Positions 22,697 to 48,800 of a DNA stretch of 64,000 bases are shown one piece after another. The stretch is taken from NCBI GenBank assembly GCA_030248135.1, contig JASANC010005875.1, forward strand, positions 62,001 to 126,000, read 5' to 3'. The notes below the pieces were generated by a model that worked only from the letters and a program-made list of their open reading frames with translations, was not told the DNA's origin and ran no database searches. The stretch is from Theristus sp. LFF4_11. Taxonomy: Eukaryota; Nematoda; Chromadorea; Monhysterida; Xyalidae. Each line of letters begins with the position of its first letter. Positions within the stretch are counted from its first letter, which is position 1. The position numbers and the translations under genes are program-made.

Positions 22697-25435
22697 ATGG
22701 AAGAACAATCGAGCAGCAGCAATGATGGTGGTGAACGTCGTGTCAAGCTTCGACGGGCTTACACAACTCTGCAACAGTTTGAGCAAGTCACCGCGGCGCA
22801 GCTGAACTCGTTGAGCAACGAACACACGAAATTGAAGGCGGTTAGCAAATTTAGACCGTTTTTGGCTTGTGATTTGGTTCTTAGTACAAATCACCTTTTT
22901 TGTAAGACAGTTTTGACTTATGATTTTGTTCTTAGTGCAAATCACTGTAAGAGCTCTCTTAGCCGGCTCCAGTAAATCGAAGGTACCACATTGCGACGAA
23001 AGCGGTGGGGCTAGGTTTCATCAGCTCACCATTGCCTCACCTGATGTTTGCTTCTATGAAAAAATTCAAACTACAGTCAGGCAACAGTTATTTCGTAATT
23101 TCAGTATCACAATGTCGGTGACACGCACGGCGTCCGAAGGTGCCAGTTGAACATTGACCGTCAACTACGCCAATTGTTGGTTGGCGCACGACAGGTGACG
23201 AAACGTTTTTCGATGCCTGTCACGGCACGTGCGAAAAAAAGTCACTTGCAGATTGATATTAACCGCACCCTAGTATACGTGCATTCATTTCTTAATCACC
23301 GGTGATTCACATTTCAATATGTCACAACGTGGACGTTGGAATCGTTGGAGATGATGATCTTCAACAGTCTTCAGCAAATACACTTGCTACATACACCTTC
23401 CGTATTCTTCTGTGAGTGCCATTGTTTAGGTGAGTGCCGCATGCGCGCAGTTAAATGGAGACGATCGACAAGAGTTCTTGGAACGATTTCAGCCCATTCA
23501 ACGAAAAGTTGGTTTCAGAATCTGCCTTTTTGAATCAATCGTGTTGCTTGTTCAGTGGAGGCTGATTGTTTTAAGTATGTGATTGCTTGGCGTCAAGTTT
23601 TTGTCCGTTTTTGGCTATCTTCTATTATTGGTTAAGAATTGGAATATTATTGCTGAAAGAACGAAACGAAGATTTTCCGTTTTTTGTAGATCAAAGCAGC
23701 GAGCAGACAAGCAAACACTCTGAATGACTTGTCACAGTCGTCCTCTACGACGACTCACCCGTCGACATCGTCTTTCACAGGAGATTTTCAATCCGATTCC
23801 TCTGATCAGTTCCAGTCATTCGGGCCGGAGAACACGCAAAACAACGTGAATTTCTTCGACGATATTGACCAATACAGTCGCAAACAGCAACTGCTGCAAG
23901 AACAAGAGCAGACTTGTGATTATGGCAAATTGCAAGAGTTGAAAATGTACGCTGCTGAAAAGCGTGAACAAGCAGAGGCACACCGCCAGATCGCACAGGT
24001 AAAACCGGAGTGACGGGGTTGCTTTTTCAATTGCAGTCTAACTCTATAACATCAACTAGCTGATTGGTTGATGCATAAATTACTGTGCAGGCGGAGTTTT
24101 GGTTTGCATACATCACCAACTAATCAGATATAAAGTTAGACTGTAATTTTCACTGAGTTTGCTGGTGTTTCGTCATTTTTTTCTGTTACAGGACGTCCGA
24201 CAGTTGAACGACATCATGCACGAGCTGGCGTTCATGGTTAACGTTAGTGTGTTGTGTGTTTCGAGTTCTTCTTTTTTCCACTCAAGCTGTGAAAAAAACG
24301 AGGATGTGGAACAATGCATGGCACAGTCAAACTGTAGAGCATAGGCAAAATTGCGTGTTCTGGCGTTCGAATCTCTAGCATAATGAAAGGCTGCGTCGAG
24401 CTACTGATAGGCCAATCACTGAGCGTAATTCAAACGCAGCCAATCAGCGAGTCGCTTACTGAATAACCGTTCGAATGCAGTAACTTTTGGGTGTGTTTTG
24501 TCCAGGAACAAGAGGAAATGGTGGACAGCATTGAGTCGAACATTGAGCATGCTGCCGAGCACGTGGACGCTGGCAGCAGACACGTGAAAAAGGTGATCCT
24601 CTGTGCTTACGGTAGCATTACGGTAATGGTCTCGATTGGAACTTCCCGACAAGAGTCTCGGCGGGAAGTTTGACGATGCATTTGATCTGGTATATCGTGC
24701 ATAATCTCACCAAGTCGAAAGACCGCATACGCATCACACCATTATCATGAGTGTTTGAGCGCCTTCTCTGCTTGTTTTCACATGTTTACTTCACTGACAG
24801 ACAGTGTGTTCCGATTTCCGAACTTTTTATACAAATAAAAAAGCCAATGACACCAACATTAATCAGGCCGTCAAATACAACACGGCCAAGTACCCGATCG
24901 CTGGCGGTCTGATGGGCGCTGCGGTGGTTGCCGGTCCAATGGGAGTGTTGGTCGGCTTGAAAACAGCGGCCGTCGCTGCAGTGGGTGGCGCTATCGCTGG
25001 TCTGAATTGAGTTTTCAGGATTTGTTTGTGAATCACAGAATCAATCAATCAGAGAGAGGGTTGTTGAATGGGCCAAAACTGTTTGCCGATCATGGGTATG
25101 CACTGCACTGCATATGCACTGAAGTCGTTTCCAAGATCGTCTCGAGACCGAATACGGTAGATGGTACTTTGTGGCACTGGCAGTTTTTCTTCATTCACAT
25201 GAAAGTTTTGGTAATAATCACACACAATAATAACCGGTTTTGATGTTTTGCTGTTCTTAATCTTGCATTCTGCAGTTTTGCGGTGCTCTCTTAAATTCGA
25301 AGCATACAGACAGTTGCTTGTAAATTCAACAGTTCCCTTGTGAATGCAGGCGTTTACAGCGGCAAGTACATGCGTCAGTCAGCACAGTCGGAAGCAGAGC
25401 AGCCGAGTGCACTGACAGATTTGAAGGAGCGCTGA
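22697..25435 (+). CDS. STX17: Syntaxin-17 (Qa-SNARE with hairpin membrane anchor)
   Basis: Exons: 22697-22840, 23105-23194, 23690-23998, 24192-24242, 24506-24592, 24801-24999, 25350-25435; all phases match, giving 321 residues (human 302). The N-terminus (RRVKLRRAYTTLQQF) and helical first half fit the Habc region. The SNARE motif spans about residues 176-235 with central Gln200 in VNEQEEMVDSIE. Residues about 253-296 form two Gly/Ala-rich membrane segments with the VAGPMGVLVGLKTAAVAAVG pattern, the glycine-zipper hairpin that distinguishes STX17 from other syntaxins. A short Lys/Arg-containing tail follows. In animals STX17 is recruited to complete autophagosomes and drives fusion with lysosomes. 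The acceptor at 24800/24801 adds about 14 residues between SNARE motif and hairpin and is the least certain junction. Confidence 0.88.
24034..24143. mobile_element. Tc1/mariner-type MITE in STX17 intron 3
   Basis: Begins CAGTCTAACTCTATAACATC and ends in the inverse GTTAGACTG, with an internal AGCTGATTGGTTG block and TTTGGTTTGCATA. Other copies lie near 28343, 33210, 46861, 51655, 53098 and 54302. The copy at 33210-33861 is bounded by TA on both sides. Confidence 0.7.
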
Positions 25436-26056
25436 GCGGCATTTTCGATTCGGCAACGGAAACGTGAACAGATTCACTGGTGATACTAAGTGATGTTGTG
25501 TTCTCACGCTTAGTTGTTGTCGCGATTTTACGAGAAACCTGTACTTCATGTGTTGTTCCTCACGAGTTTAATATTTACTTATCTTCAAGCTACAACAATT
25601 TGACTTTGGTGCACTTTTTCTTCAATTTATTTATAGCAGTGGCGAAAAAAATTTGTCGGTCATTAGAATTAGCCTGTGTGCTTCTTCGACATTGCGGTTG
25701 AACGCTTGGAAATACTGTACATAGTGTTTGTGCGTCTTCAGTTTCGGTGAAATAAAATTCCACAACATTGGATTTATAAATAAGGGTAAATATGATAAAA
25801 CTTCAGACCCGGTGTCGGTCGAGTCTAGCTAGACAAGAAATCCGTTGATAAAACTAGAGGCCCGATGTGGTTGAAAAACTGCTTAAAATTTATAATTAAT
25901 TTAAAAAAATAAAATTGGCCAAAAATCGGCCAAAATTAGTTTCCCATTTTTTTTCAATTTTTCCCTTGACTTTCAAATAGCGGCCGTTTAGGGTGCGGAG
26001 CAATCCGTACTCCGTATAGCAAAATAAACGTCATAATATTCTAGAACTCAGTGGAC
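25436..26056. other. STX17 3'UTR and intergenic DNA
   Basis: AT-rich, with AATAAA at 25751-25756 as a likely polyadenylation signal 316 bases after the STX17 stop. No further gene was seen before the RABGAP1 promoter region. Confidence 0.5.
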
Positions 26057-26064
26057 GAGTCGAG

Positions 26065-26547
26065 CATAGTTGTTCCAGAGCCGAGGGGTTGGGGGGGGGG
26101 GGGCCGATATAGATAGCTGGAGCAAATTTTCTAGATAGATAGATAGCTGGAAAATTTTGGGGGGGGGCCGCGGGGGGGGGCCATGTGACTTTGGTGGGGG
26201 GCCGGTCAAAATTTTGAAATTTGATAGATAGATAGCTAAAACGCTAAAAAGCTATAAAAAACAGCAAAATAATGCTAAAAATACACTAAAAATCAAGTAT
26301 AAACGCGTATTTTACCTGAAATTAGCGAAATTTTCAAGAATTACGAGCAAAATGGTCAATTTTGGTTAAAAATTGACTCATTTTATGTCTTCGAAGACAA
26401 AAATTTTCAGATAGATAGCTGGCTGAAAAATTTTTTTTAGATAGATAATAGCTGAACCGAAAAAACCTGTCTGATAGAGATAGATTCGAAAATTTTTTGG
26501 GGGGGCCGGCCGGCCCCCCAGGCCCCCCCCCCCCTAGAACAACTATG
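26065..26547 (+). mobile_element. hAT-type MITE copy 1, upstream of RABGAP1
   Basis: Ends are CATAGTTGTTC and GAACAACTATG, flanked by GAGTCGAG at 26057-26064 and 26548-26555. It carries long G and C runs, (GATA)n stretches and no ORF. It ends 79 bases before the RABGAP1 start codon, so it lies in the promoter or 5'UTR. A second near-identical copy in inverse orientation is at 33268-33745. Confidence 0.88.
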
Positions 26548-26626
26548 GAGTCGAGCAGCGCAGCGACGAAATCAATAATTCCACTCCAGTCCGACGGACG
26601 TCTCGCGAATTGTGTGTCGCTGACTG

Positions 26627-40311
<13,685 letters not shown>

Positions 40312-42819
40312 TTGTTGCGTGTGCTTTTATTTATTATTGAAATTCAACACTTGTTTTTTGATTGGATGGCGGTCGGGTTGAGCGGGAAGATTAAGTGAAA
40401 ACATTCAAGCGATGTTTTAGTTTAAAACTAGCCGTTCAGTTGCTAGCTGACTGGTTGCATTTGAGGATTTTCTATTCTACGTGACTGGTTGAATTTTATG
40501 CAGGCAGTCAGTGTTGTATAGCTGAATTTTTGACTGTTAGTTTGGCGGGTTCGTCCTTTAAAATTTGAAATCGATTTTGGATTGTGTCAATAGTAGGTTT
40601 TTCCTGTTTTTATGGGCAATCTTGCGCACCATTTTCACTGGCATTTCTTTTGTTGGTTATTTTCATTATTCTTGTCTTCCTTTTCTTCTGCATATTTCCG
40701 GTCCATTCCGATAAAACAATTAGATGGTTTGTTTCTGTACAACTGTGTACTTTTATAGAAACTAAAAACTTATTTTTTGGGTGTTTTTTGAACTGAGTGT
40801 TTTTATTGATATTACATTTTGAAGTTGAAATTTTGAGGTTACAGTATCACTGAAGTGAACATTGAAAATGATTTTTCTAAATCGTCGCTTTTTGTGCGTT
40901 TTCATTTTATTGCTCATTTATTCTGTATTCAGTGGCAATCACAATCAACTCGTAATTTAGCTTTATGCCTCGTTTAAATTATGATTTTATAGAATTTTGC
41001 TATTCAATTATTTTTGTTTTTTTTCGTGGGTATTTTCATTGTTTTAATTTTAATTCTTACAGTTATTGATTGGTTCCCGTTTCAAAAACTGTTTTTAAAT
41101 GTAATAAAGGCGTTGCTGATAGTTATGAATTTTACATTATATCTTATTCACCACATTTGAATGTCTCGTATGTACATTCATTTTTATTATCTAGGTATTT
41201 TAAGGGTACCTATATTTCGTTTGTGTTTCACAATCATTGTCCGTTTTGTCTACTTAAAAATAGCAAGTGAAATACCATCATTTTTGTCCTTTTTGTTTAA
41301 TCAAATTTGCTTCGAAATTCTGTGATACAATGAACGATAATTATTCAAAAACGCATAAATGTCTTTTTGTGTTTTTGTTTTTGTTGAGTTTTAATAGTTC
41401 ATGACATGTCTCTGATTCGTAAATAATTATTTTGGTTTTAACTTGCGTTCACTTTGATCCGGAGTAGTCAACAAAACTTGGACGATCTTGAAACAGAACA
41501 ATTATGTTTTTTTTCATAAAACTACAAAAATTTTGTTTGATCTGCAATCTGGACCGGTCCTGATTATATGCAAATCAAAATGTCAAGTTTCTTGTTTCTC
41601 AAGTTCGTGAACGTGAACGCACGTTAGAAATATGGTCCACAAAGTTTATATCGTAGAATTCATGTTTATCGTCGTTAATAAAAACGAATCCAAACTTTTC
41701 ACCTACAGCAAAATGATTCGTCATACTTGATTAGCTAGTTAGTGCGTCACAATTTTAACTTTGTTTGTTAATTCCATTACCGTATGACGGTTTGATACAA
41801 TTGACGCTGTTTAGAACATTCGAGGTCTCAACAGATACTGCGTTTGTGTGAGTCTGCGTCAACGACACTGAAGTTCTAATGTAAGCCACACTCATAAAAA
41901 CTGAATTCTCTGAATTTATGCTGAATTTATGTGCTCTTATTTGATTTTTGTATCATTTTTTCTGCTTGACCTGTGATCACTGATATTTTATGGCGTTGCA
42001 TAAAAAATGAAACGAATTTCGCATGTTTTTTTGTTTTGCGACAAACGCGGTTTTTGTAAAACCCGCGCAGCAGAAGATTTCTACTGTCGTGTATTGTGTT
42101 CACTTCTATAAACGCTTTTAGGAAGCAAGTTTTTTCTATTGGCGAGCGCACAAGAAGAAAAAGGCGTATGCGTCATTTGTCAAACAACTCTTCAGAAACT
42201 ATTCACTGTTTTTCTTCGTGTTTTTTTCACGAAATTGCAGGTGTATGTGTTTTTGTGTGTCAGATTTTTATCAGTGTACCGAGAACACAGGTATTGTGGC
42301 TATTGGATGTTTTCTTGCTGGTGACGAGACAAAGTTTGAAAAACTACGAACTTTTGTGTCGGTGGCAAGCTTTTCAACTCAAGGCCATCGTCGACCAATC
42401 AGTGTTGTGCTTTGTTTTAATTACAACCAGTTCGCTGTCCAGGCGGACCGGTATCTCTTGAGCATGCCTCTTAATGGAATTTCTTTTTTCCAACACAGCT
42501 GCTGTTGTATCTAAATTTGAACATAACAATGGCATATGATATGCATCTGTGGGTGAAACCACACAGCATTTCACAATACCTTTTCATTTCAGCGTACATT
42601 TCACGCAGGATCATGTGACTTCAGCATAATATTGAAAGCCGTATCTGAATGCGAACAACATAGTCCGAAAAAGCCAACCAGCGTTTTGCTCGTCCATTCA
42701 TAACGAAAAATTTGCAGTGTCTCAAAATTTCGACTTTTTATCGATCCACCACAGTGTGCGGCGTGTGTGTGTGTGGGCGTGAGACGTATTTCCACATGTT
42801 TCGTCCGTGAACATGTGGC
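40312..42819. other. RABGAP1 3'UTR and ATP9 upstream region
   Basis: AT-rich, with AATAAA at 41103-41108 as a possible polyadenylation site about 790 bases after the stop. No conserved coding pattern was seen. A T-rich run followed by CAG at 42593, 227 bases before the ATP9 ATG, could be a 5'UTR or leader acceptor. Confidence 0.4.
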
Positions 42820-45800
42820 ATGGTTCGTTCCTGGACTAAACAGACCATCAGTCGCCACCATCAGTATCACAGTTTGACGAGCAACCGTCGCCACTACAAT
42901 TACCAAGCGGACGTCGGCTCCGACCGGGAAGAGAACGAAAACCTGCTTGACAACACGGCCATTGCGAATAACAGCAACGATTCACACTTTCATGACACTT
43001 ACCGCCGCAATCAACGCGATTTCGCAACAGCGCCGGACTCGAGTGCAATTGGCGTGCAGATGTTTGACATGGACGACGTGGACGAGCGTGCGTGGCTGGT
43101 CGGACTGAATCGACGGCGACCGTGGTGGTGTTGCTGTTGTGTGCCGCTGGCGAACATGGCCCACTGGTGTGGTCGTTGTTTGACCGGGTGCGTTGCGCAG
43201 TTGTTGGTGGTGTCGCTTTGTTGTTGGCTGTGTCACTTTTGGGAGTTTCTCTTGTCGCCGCCGGTTCTTTCCTCGGAAAACATACCCGCGCGACACTGGC
43301 TGCAAGTGCTGCCAGTCGGTGGTAAAGCTGCACGCAGTGCGGAGAATTGTGGTGGCAATGGGTTCAGTGGGTTGGTGGTCACCCACCACCTGTACCACAT
43401 GGTTGCACGGGTGTTACGGTGGTGACAAACGTGCGTACCGTTTGAAAAAAGCATTGCTGCTTGTTTTGTGTACCGTAGCGTGCCCGTAACTCGTGGTCCG
43501 GTCCGGTCTGTGTGCCCGGTCTGGTGTGCAATGTGGTGCACTTGCCGCCGTCTGGTGCGCACCATAAAACTGCGCACCCATCTATGCGCGCATTGAGTTG
43601 CGCGACCAAAATGAAAGATAATACTTCAAACGACAATACACCAAAAACACGCGTCCATTGTTGCGGTCGCAGCTTGTGCTGCATCGTCGGCCTGTGCCGC
43701 CGCGAGCGCGTCTACACCGATCGCACGGTGCCGCTGATTGACGCCGACGAGACGCAGCGGCGTCAGTTTCCGCCGAACGTCGTTCGCAATCAGAAATACA
43801 ACGTCGTCAGCTTCGTGCCCGTGGTGCGTTTCCTTGGTGCAAGTTACAATAATGACAAGTGGCTCTTTTACACTTTTCCGTACTTTTATTTCTGGCGGGC
43901 GAATTTATCTTTATTTTTGCATTTATTTTTATTTCTGAATAAATGTTGTGCAACTGCGTCCAAGTTTCTGTGATTCTCTCTCCTGTCTAAAAATGTGCCG
44001 CATTCGTTTCACAGGTGCTGTTCGAGCAATTCCAATACTTTTTGAACTTCTACTTTCTGATCATGGCACTGTCGCAGTTCATACCGGCCATTCGCATTGG
44101 ATATTTGTCGACGTATTGGGGACCTTTGGTGGGTTTTTTGGGGTTAAAGGCTTCGAGCCGCTGTCTTTTTGCCATCCCTAGCACGTTCAATAAACGACCA
44201 TATGCTGTCCTTAAGTCAAACAATTTTTCATTTTGACTGTTGTATTGAATCAACGCGTTGTCGGTCAGTAACCGTTAATTGCATTTTGTTTTTTTAGATT
44301 AGAACCATTGAACATTTCGAGAAACAAAAAAACATGTTTTAGGGTTTCGTCCTTGGTGTGACAATGATTCGTGAAGCGGTCGATGATTTCTATCGTTACC
44401 GACGAGACAAGGAAATGAACAATCGAAAATATGAGAAACTGGTGCGCGGCGGCACGCTCAGGATTCCCGCATCGTACGAATCAGTTTCAGTTTATGGATT
44501 ATTTTTGTTTTGTCGCTTTTTATGATGTGTTTTATCTTGATTATTTTGATTGACATCACAAGGATCCACTCCACGTCGTTAGGTCTGCTAGTGCGGTCCA
44601 GTGCGTATGGTGGTAATACCCGTTTCCCCTGACATCCCGGGTGCGGGGCAGCCCGCTGCGCTTCGAACAGGCTATGACTTCTGCTTCATTATGTCGCAAC
44701 AAGTCTGTTCATTAAGCTCAGTGCCGCACTGAGTTCGTGCTTCGGTGCAGAATACCGCGAAAAAAGATCGTGGTAAAGCCGTGTGTGCACAATATACACC
44801 AGTGCCAGAAACAGCAGCCAATCTCGTCGCGTTGCAACACTCCAATGAAAACAATAACAGAGTTTTGCAGGCGAATCAAGGTGGGCGACCTGATGGTGTT
44901 GCACAAGGACGAGCGCATACCGGCAGACGTGGTGTTGCTGAGGACGACCGAGAAACAGGGCGCTTGCTTCTTGCGGACGGATCAACTCGATGGCGAGACT
45001 GACTGGAAGATGCGTGTCGCCGTGCCGGCCACGCAGCATTTGGAGCGTGATGATGTTCGTTGATTGGGGGCTAGGGTTGATGTTGATTGATGTGATCAGG
45101 GTTGATGATGATTGATGCGATTCAGTGTTGATGTTGATTGATGCGATTTTGTGTTGATGTTGATTGATGCGATTCAGGGTTGATGATGATGGTCGATGGG
45201 ATTCAGGGTTGATGTTGATTGATGCGATTCAGGGTTGATGATGATGATGGTTGATGGGATTCAGGGTTGATGTTGATTGATGCGATTCAGAGTTCATGTT
45301 GATTGGTGCGATTCAGGGTTGATGTTGATTGATGCGATTCAGGGTTGATGATGATGATGATTGATGGGATTCAAGGTTGATGTTGATTGATGGGATTCAG
45401 GGTTCATGTTGATTGATGCGATTCAGGGTTGATGTTGATTTATGTGATCAAGGTTGATGTTGATTGATGCGATTCAGAGTTCATGTTGATTGGTGCGATT
45501 CAGGGTTGATGTTGATTGATGCGATTCAGGGTTGATGATGATGATTGAAGGGATTCAGGGTTGATGTTGATTGATGGGATTCAGGGTTGATGTTGATTGA
45601 TGCGATTCAGGGTTGATGTTGATTGATGCGATTCAGGGTTGATGATGATTGATGCGATTCAGGGTTGATGATGATTGATGTGATTCAGGGTTGATGTTGG
45701 TTGATGCGTAAGCAGTGGTGATGAAACGACTTGTTGTTGTTGTTGATCAACCTGCGTAAAAACTGCAGGATCTGTTCAACGTGAACGCCGAGCTATACAT

Positions 45801-48800
45801 CGAGAAGCCGCAGTGCGACATCCACTCGTTCCTCGGCACGTACAAACAGCTAGGCGATGATGGCGTGCATCAGTTGCCGTTGAATGTGGAGAACACGATG
45901 TGGGCGGACACGGTGCTCGCCAGCGGCACCGCCGTCGGATTCGTCATTTATACGGGACGCGAAACACGATCGGTGATGAATGCGGCGCAGCCGCAGTCCA
46001 AGGTGTGCTGTGTCTGTGCTCTTGCGTTGTTTTGTTTGTAATGTTCATACTCAGCCTGCCTGAAAGGCGCATTCATGAAGCAGTATTTAATGACGCGTAG
46101 CTGCGCGGTCACTGAATACTGCTTCATGAATACGCCTTAAAGGTGCTGGTGATCATCAATAATGGATCCCGACGTTTGGGGTATACGAATGCAAAATGAC
46201 AAAAAATTGGTTTCGTATAAGAGTAGCTGAGGATGAATAATTCTAAAGGATTTTGTTCAGTTCAAACACTATTTTTGAGCCTGGGAAACCAAACCTTGCA
46301 AACGTTTTTTGGCATATGAGCAAACATTGAAAAGTTCTAAATATGATCCGATCTGGGTGGATAATTGATTGCCACGAATCATGGGTTGCAATTGAAAACA
46401 GTCTTCAAATTCAAGTGACAATTGCCTGGTTTGCTTCACAACGCTGGAATGTCTCGAACTATGTTACTTGCAGTTCGGTCTGTTGGACTGGGAGGTGAAC
46501 AATTTGACGAAAATGTTGTTCGTATTCGTGATTGCCCTGTCATTCGCGATGGTTTGCATGAAGGTTCGTCAAATTTTTAAAGGTTTTTTAAAGTTTTCAG
46601 CACATTGTTAGCTTGTAAACGGGTTACTTCGCAATTTCCTAAAACGGTAAAATTCCAAAAAAACGCGCGTTTTCAAATTTAGGGCTTCGAAGGTCCATGG
46701 CCGCGGTACTTCTTTCGATTTGTGTTGCTCTTCTCATACATCATTCCAATCAGGTAAATCGCGAAAGTTGGCAGATTGATTGATTGGTTCATGTAGCTCT
46801 ACGGTCAATCAGCTATTATAAAGAAATTGGGATCTTTTTGTACACCTCCCTATCCCTTATGAAAGTAACTCAAAAACATATCCAACTAGCTGATTGGCCG
46901 ATGCATGCTATCTGTGCATGAATTGCTGTGGAGGCGGAGTTTGATTTGCATAGAATCCATGCATCACGTTATAACCAACCAATCAGCTTGTTGGATATGT
47001 TATAGAGTTGGGCTGTAGCACAATTTTAGTGGCTGCACACCGACATATCACCGAGTGATTTGTAGCTGAATGACCTGTTAGGATCAGATTGGTTACTTTA
47101 ATTGGCGGAGGACTAAGACTAAAACAAACGTTGACGCAAGCAAGCAAGCGTTCAAGAATCACCACACGTGAAAATGCGAGCAGCTGTCCGTTGTTGAAAG
47201 CAACGGAGTCTCTCTGCATTCCAACAGTCTTCGCGTCAATCTGGACATGGCGAAAGTGACGTTCTCGTGGCTGATCGGGCGCGATGCGGCACTACCCGGC
47301 ACCGTCGTCCGGAGCAGCACCATCCCGGAGGAGTTGGGACGCATTTCGTTTCTGCTTTCCGACAAAACCGGAACGTTGACGAAAAATGAGATGGTTGGTT
47401 GAGTGGAATTGCAATCATGGAGTGTGCTTACTTTCCGCTGCTGATGTTTATAAACATTTCCGTACCCTCCTGTCGGGCGACAGTGTGTCCGTGTGTCTGC
47501 TCACTGCTGACACCACCAAACAAACACCTGCCCAGAACGTGTTGTTTTCACTCGGAGCAGCCGATCGTGTAGTGTGCGTGTGAACCCTAATTAGCTCCGG
47601 TCTGTTGTTGTTCATCGCGCAACAGGTGGGAAAGGCAGTGACGCAACTTGACCGATCGAGCGGGCTCGGTCGGGTGCGGACGCTGTGTAGGATCAGCTGC
47701 GGTCTTTAACCTTAACCTTAACTTTTTTCTTAACTTTAACTTTTTTTAGTCGTCCGTATTTTTGCAGACGTTCAAGAAGCTGCACCTCGGCACGGTCTCG
47801 TTCGGCGCTGACTCGTTTGATGAGATTCAATCGCATTTGCTCGCTGCTTTCTCGAACGCGTCCACCGGCGACACGGCGAAACGCACCGGCGGCCCGACGT
47901 CGATGGCCGTGAAACTGCAGACGGCGGTCGAGGCGATCGCGTTGTGCCACAATGTGACGCCGATTTACGACGACGACGCCGTTGGTGAGTTTTTGGGTTT
48001 GGCGCGGCTGCTGAGTGTGGTGGTTTTTTGGATTTGGATTGATAAAGCCATAAAAAACTCAGATTGAGACTAAAATCGATAAGTTTGGAACGTGTGTGTG
48101 CACTGATGAGAATACATGCATGTCTGCGTGCTCCTGATTTCGAAACACTCCTGCATCGTTGTTGTTTTATTTTGGTTGTATTTGTACTCAATTCTTTCTG
48201 TCTGTCGGTCAGAGCGCAGGTGAGCACTAATAAGGCAGAGACGGGTCTTTTACAAACCAAAAATAGCCATTCATTACGAAGAAACGACGGTTTTCTCTTG
48301 CAACACAACCAGGCGACAACACGGAGCGATCCTCGTTGACCGAGTCGATGCGTGGCGACGACGATCACGGTGCTGCTGCTGCGGCGTCCGGCATCGACGG
48401 CCCGCAAACGCAGAAGATCACTTACCAAGCGGCGTCACCGGATGAAGTGAATGAGAGACAACAAGCAGAAAAATATTTTATTTATGTTTTTTGTGCAATG
48501 TGTATGAAATGTGCGTTGGAGATTGAAGGACATGTGCGATGGAAAGTAGCTCGTGTCATATTACCGCAGTTATGAATGGAATTTAATCGTAGGTTGCTTT
48601 GCCATTGGGCACCTGCCACGTGGTTCATTCCCCGTGTGGGGATTCAGTCTCGGGACCAAAATAAAAGATACTACCTTGTATATTACCGCATGAACGGGTT
48701 AAAATGGAATTTAACGTGGGGAAATAAAACCGTGACACCGGCGTGCGCTCAGCTTCCGACGGCTGGCGCACACCATCACTCCCCTTGTATTTTCAGGTCG

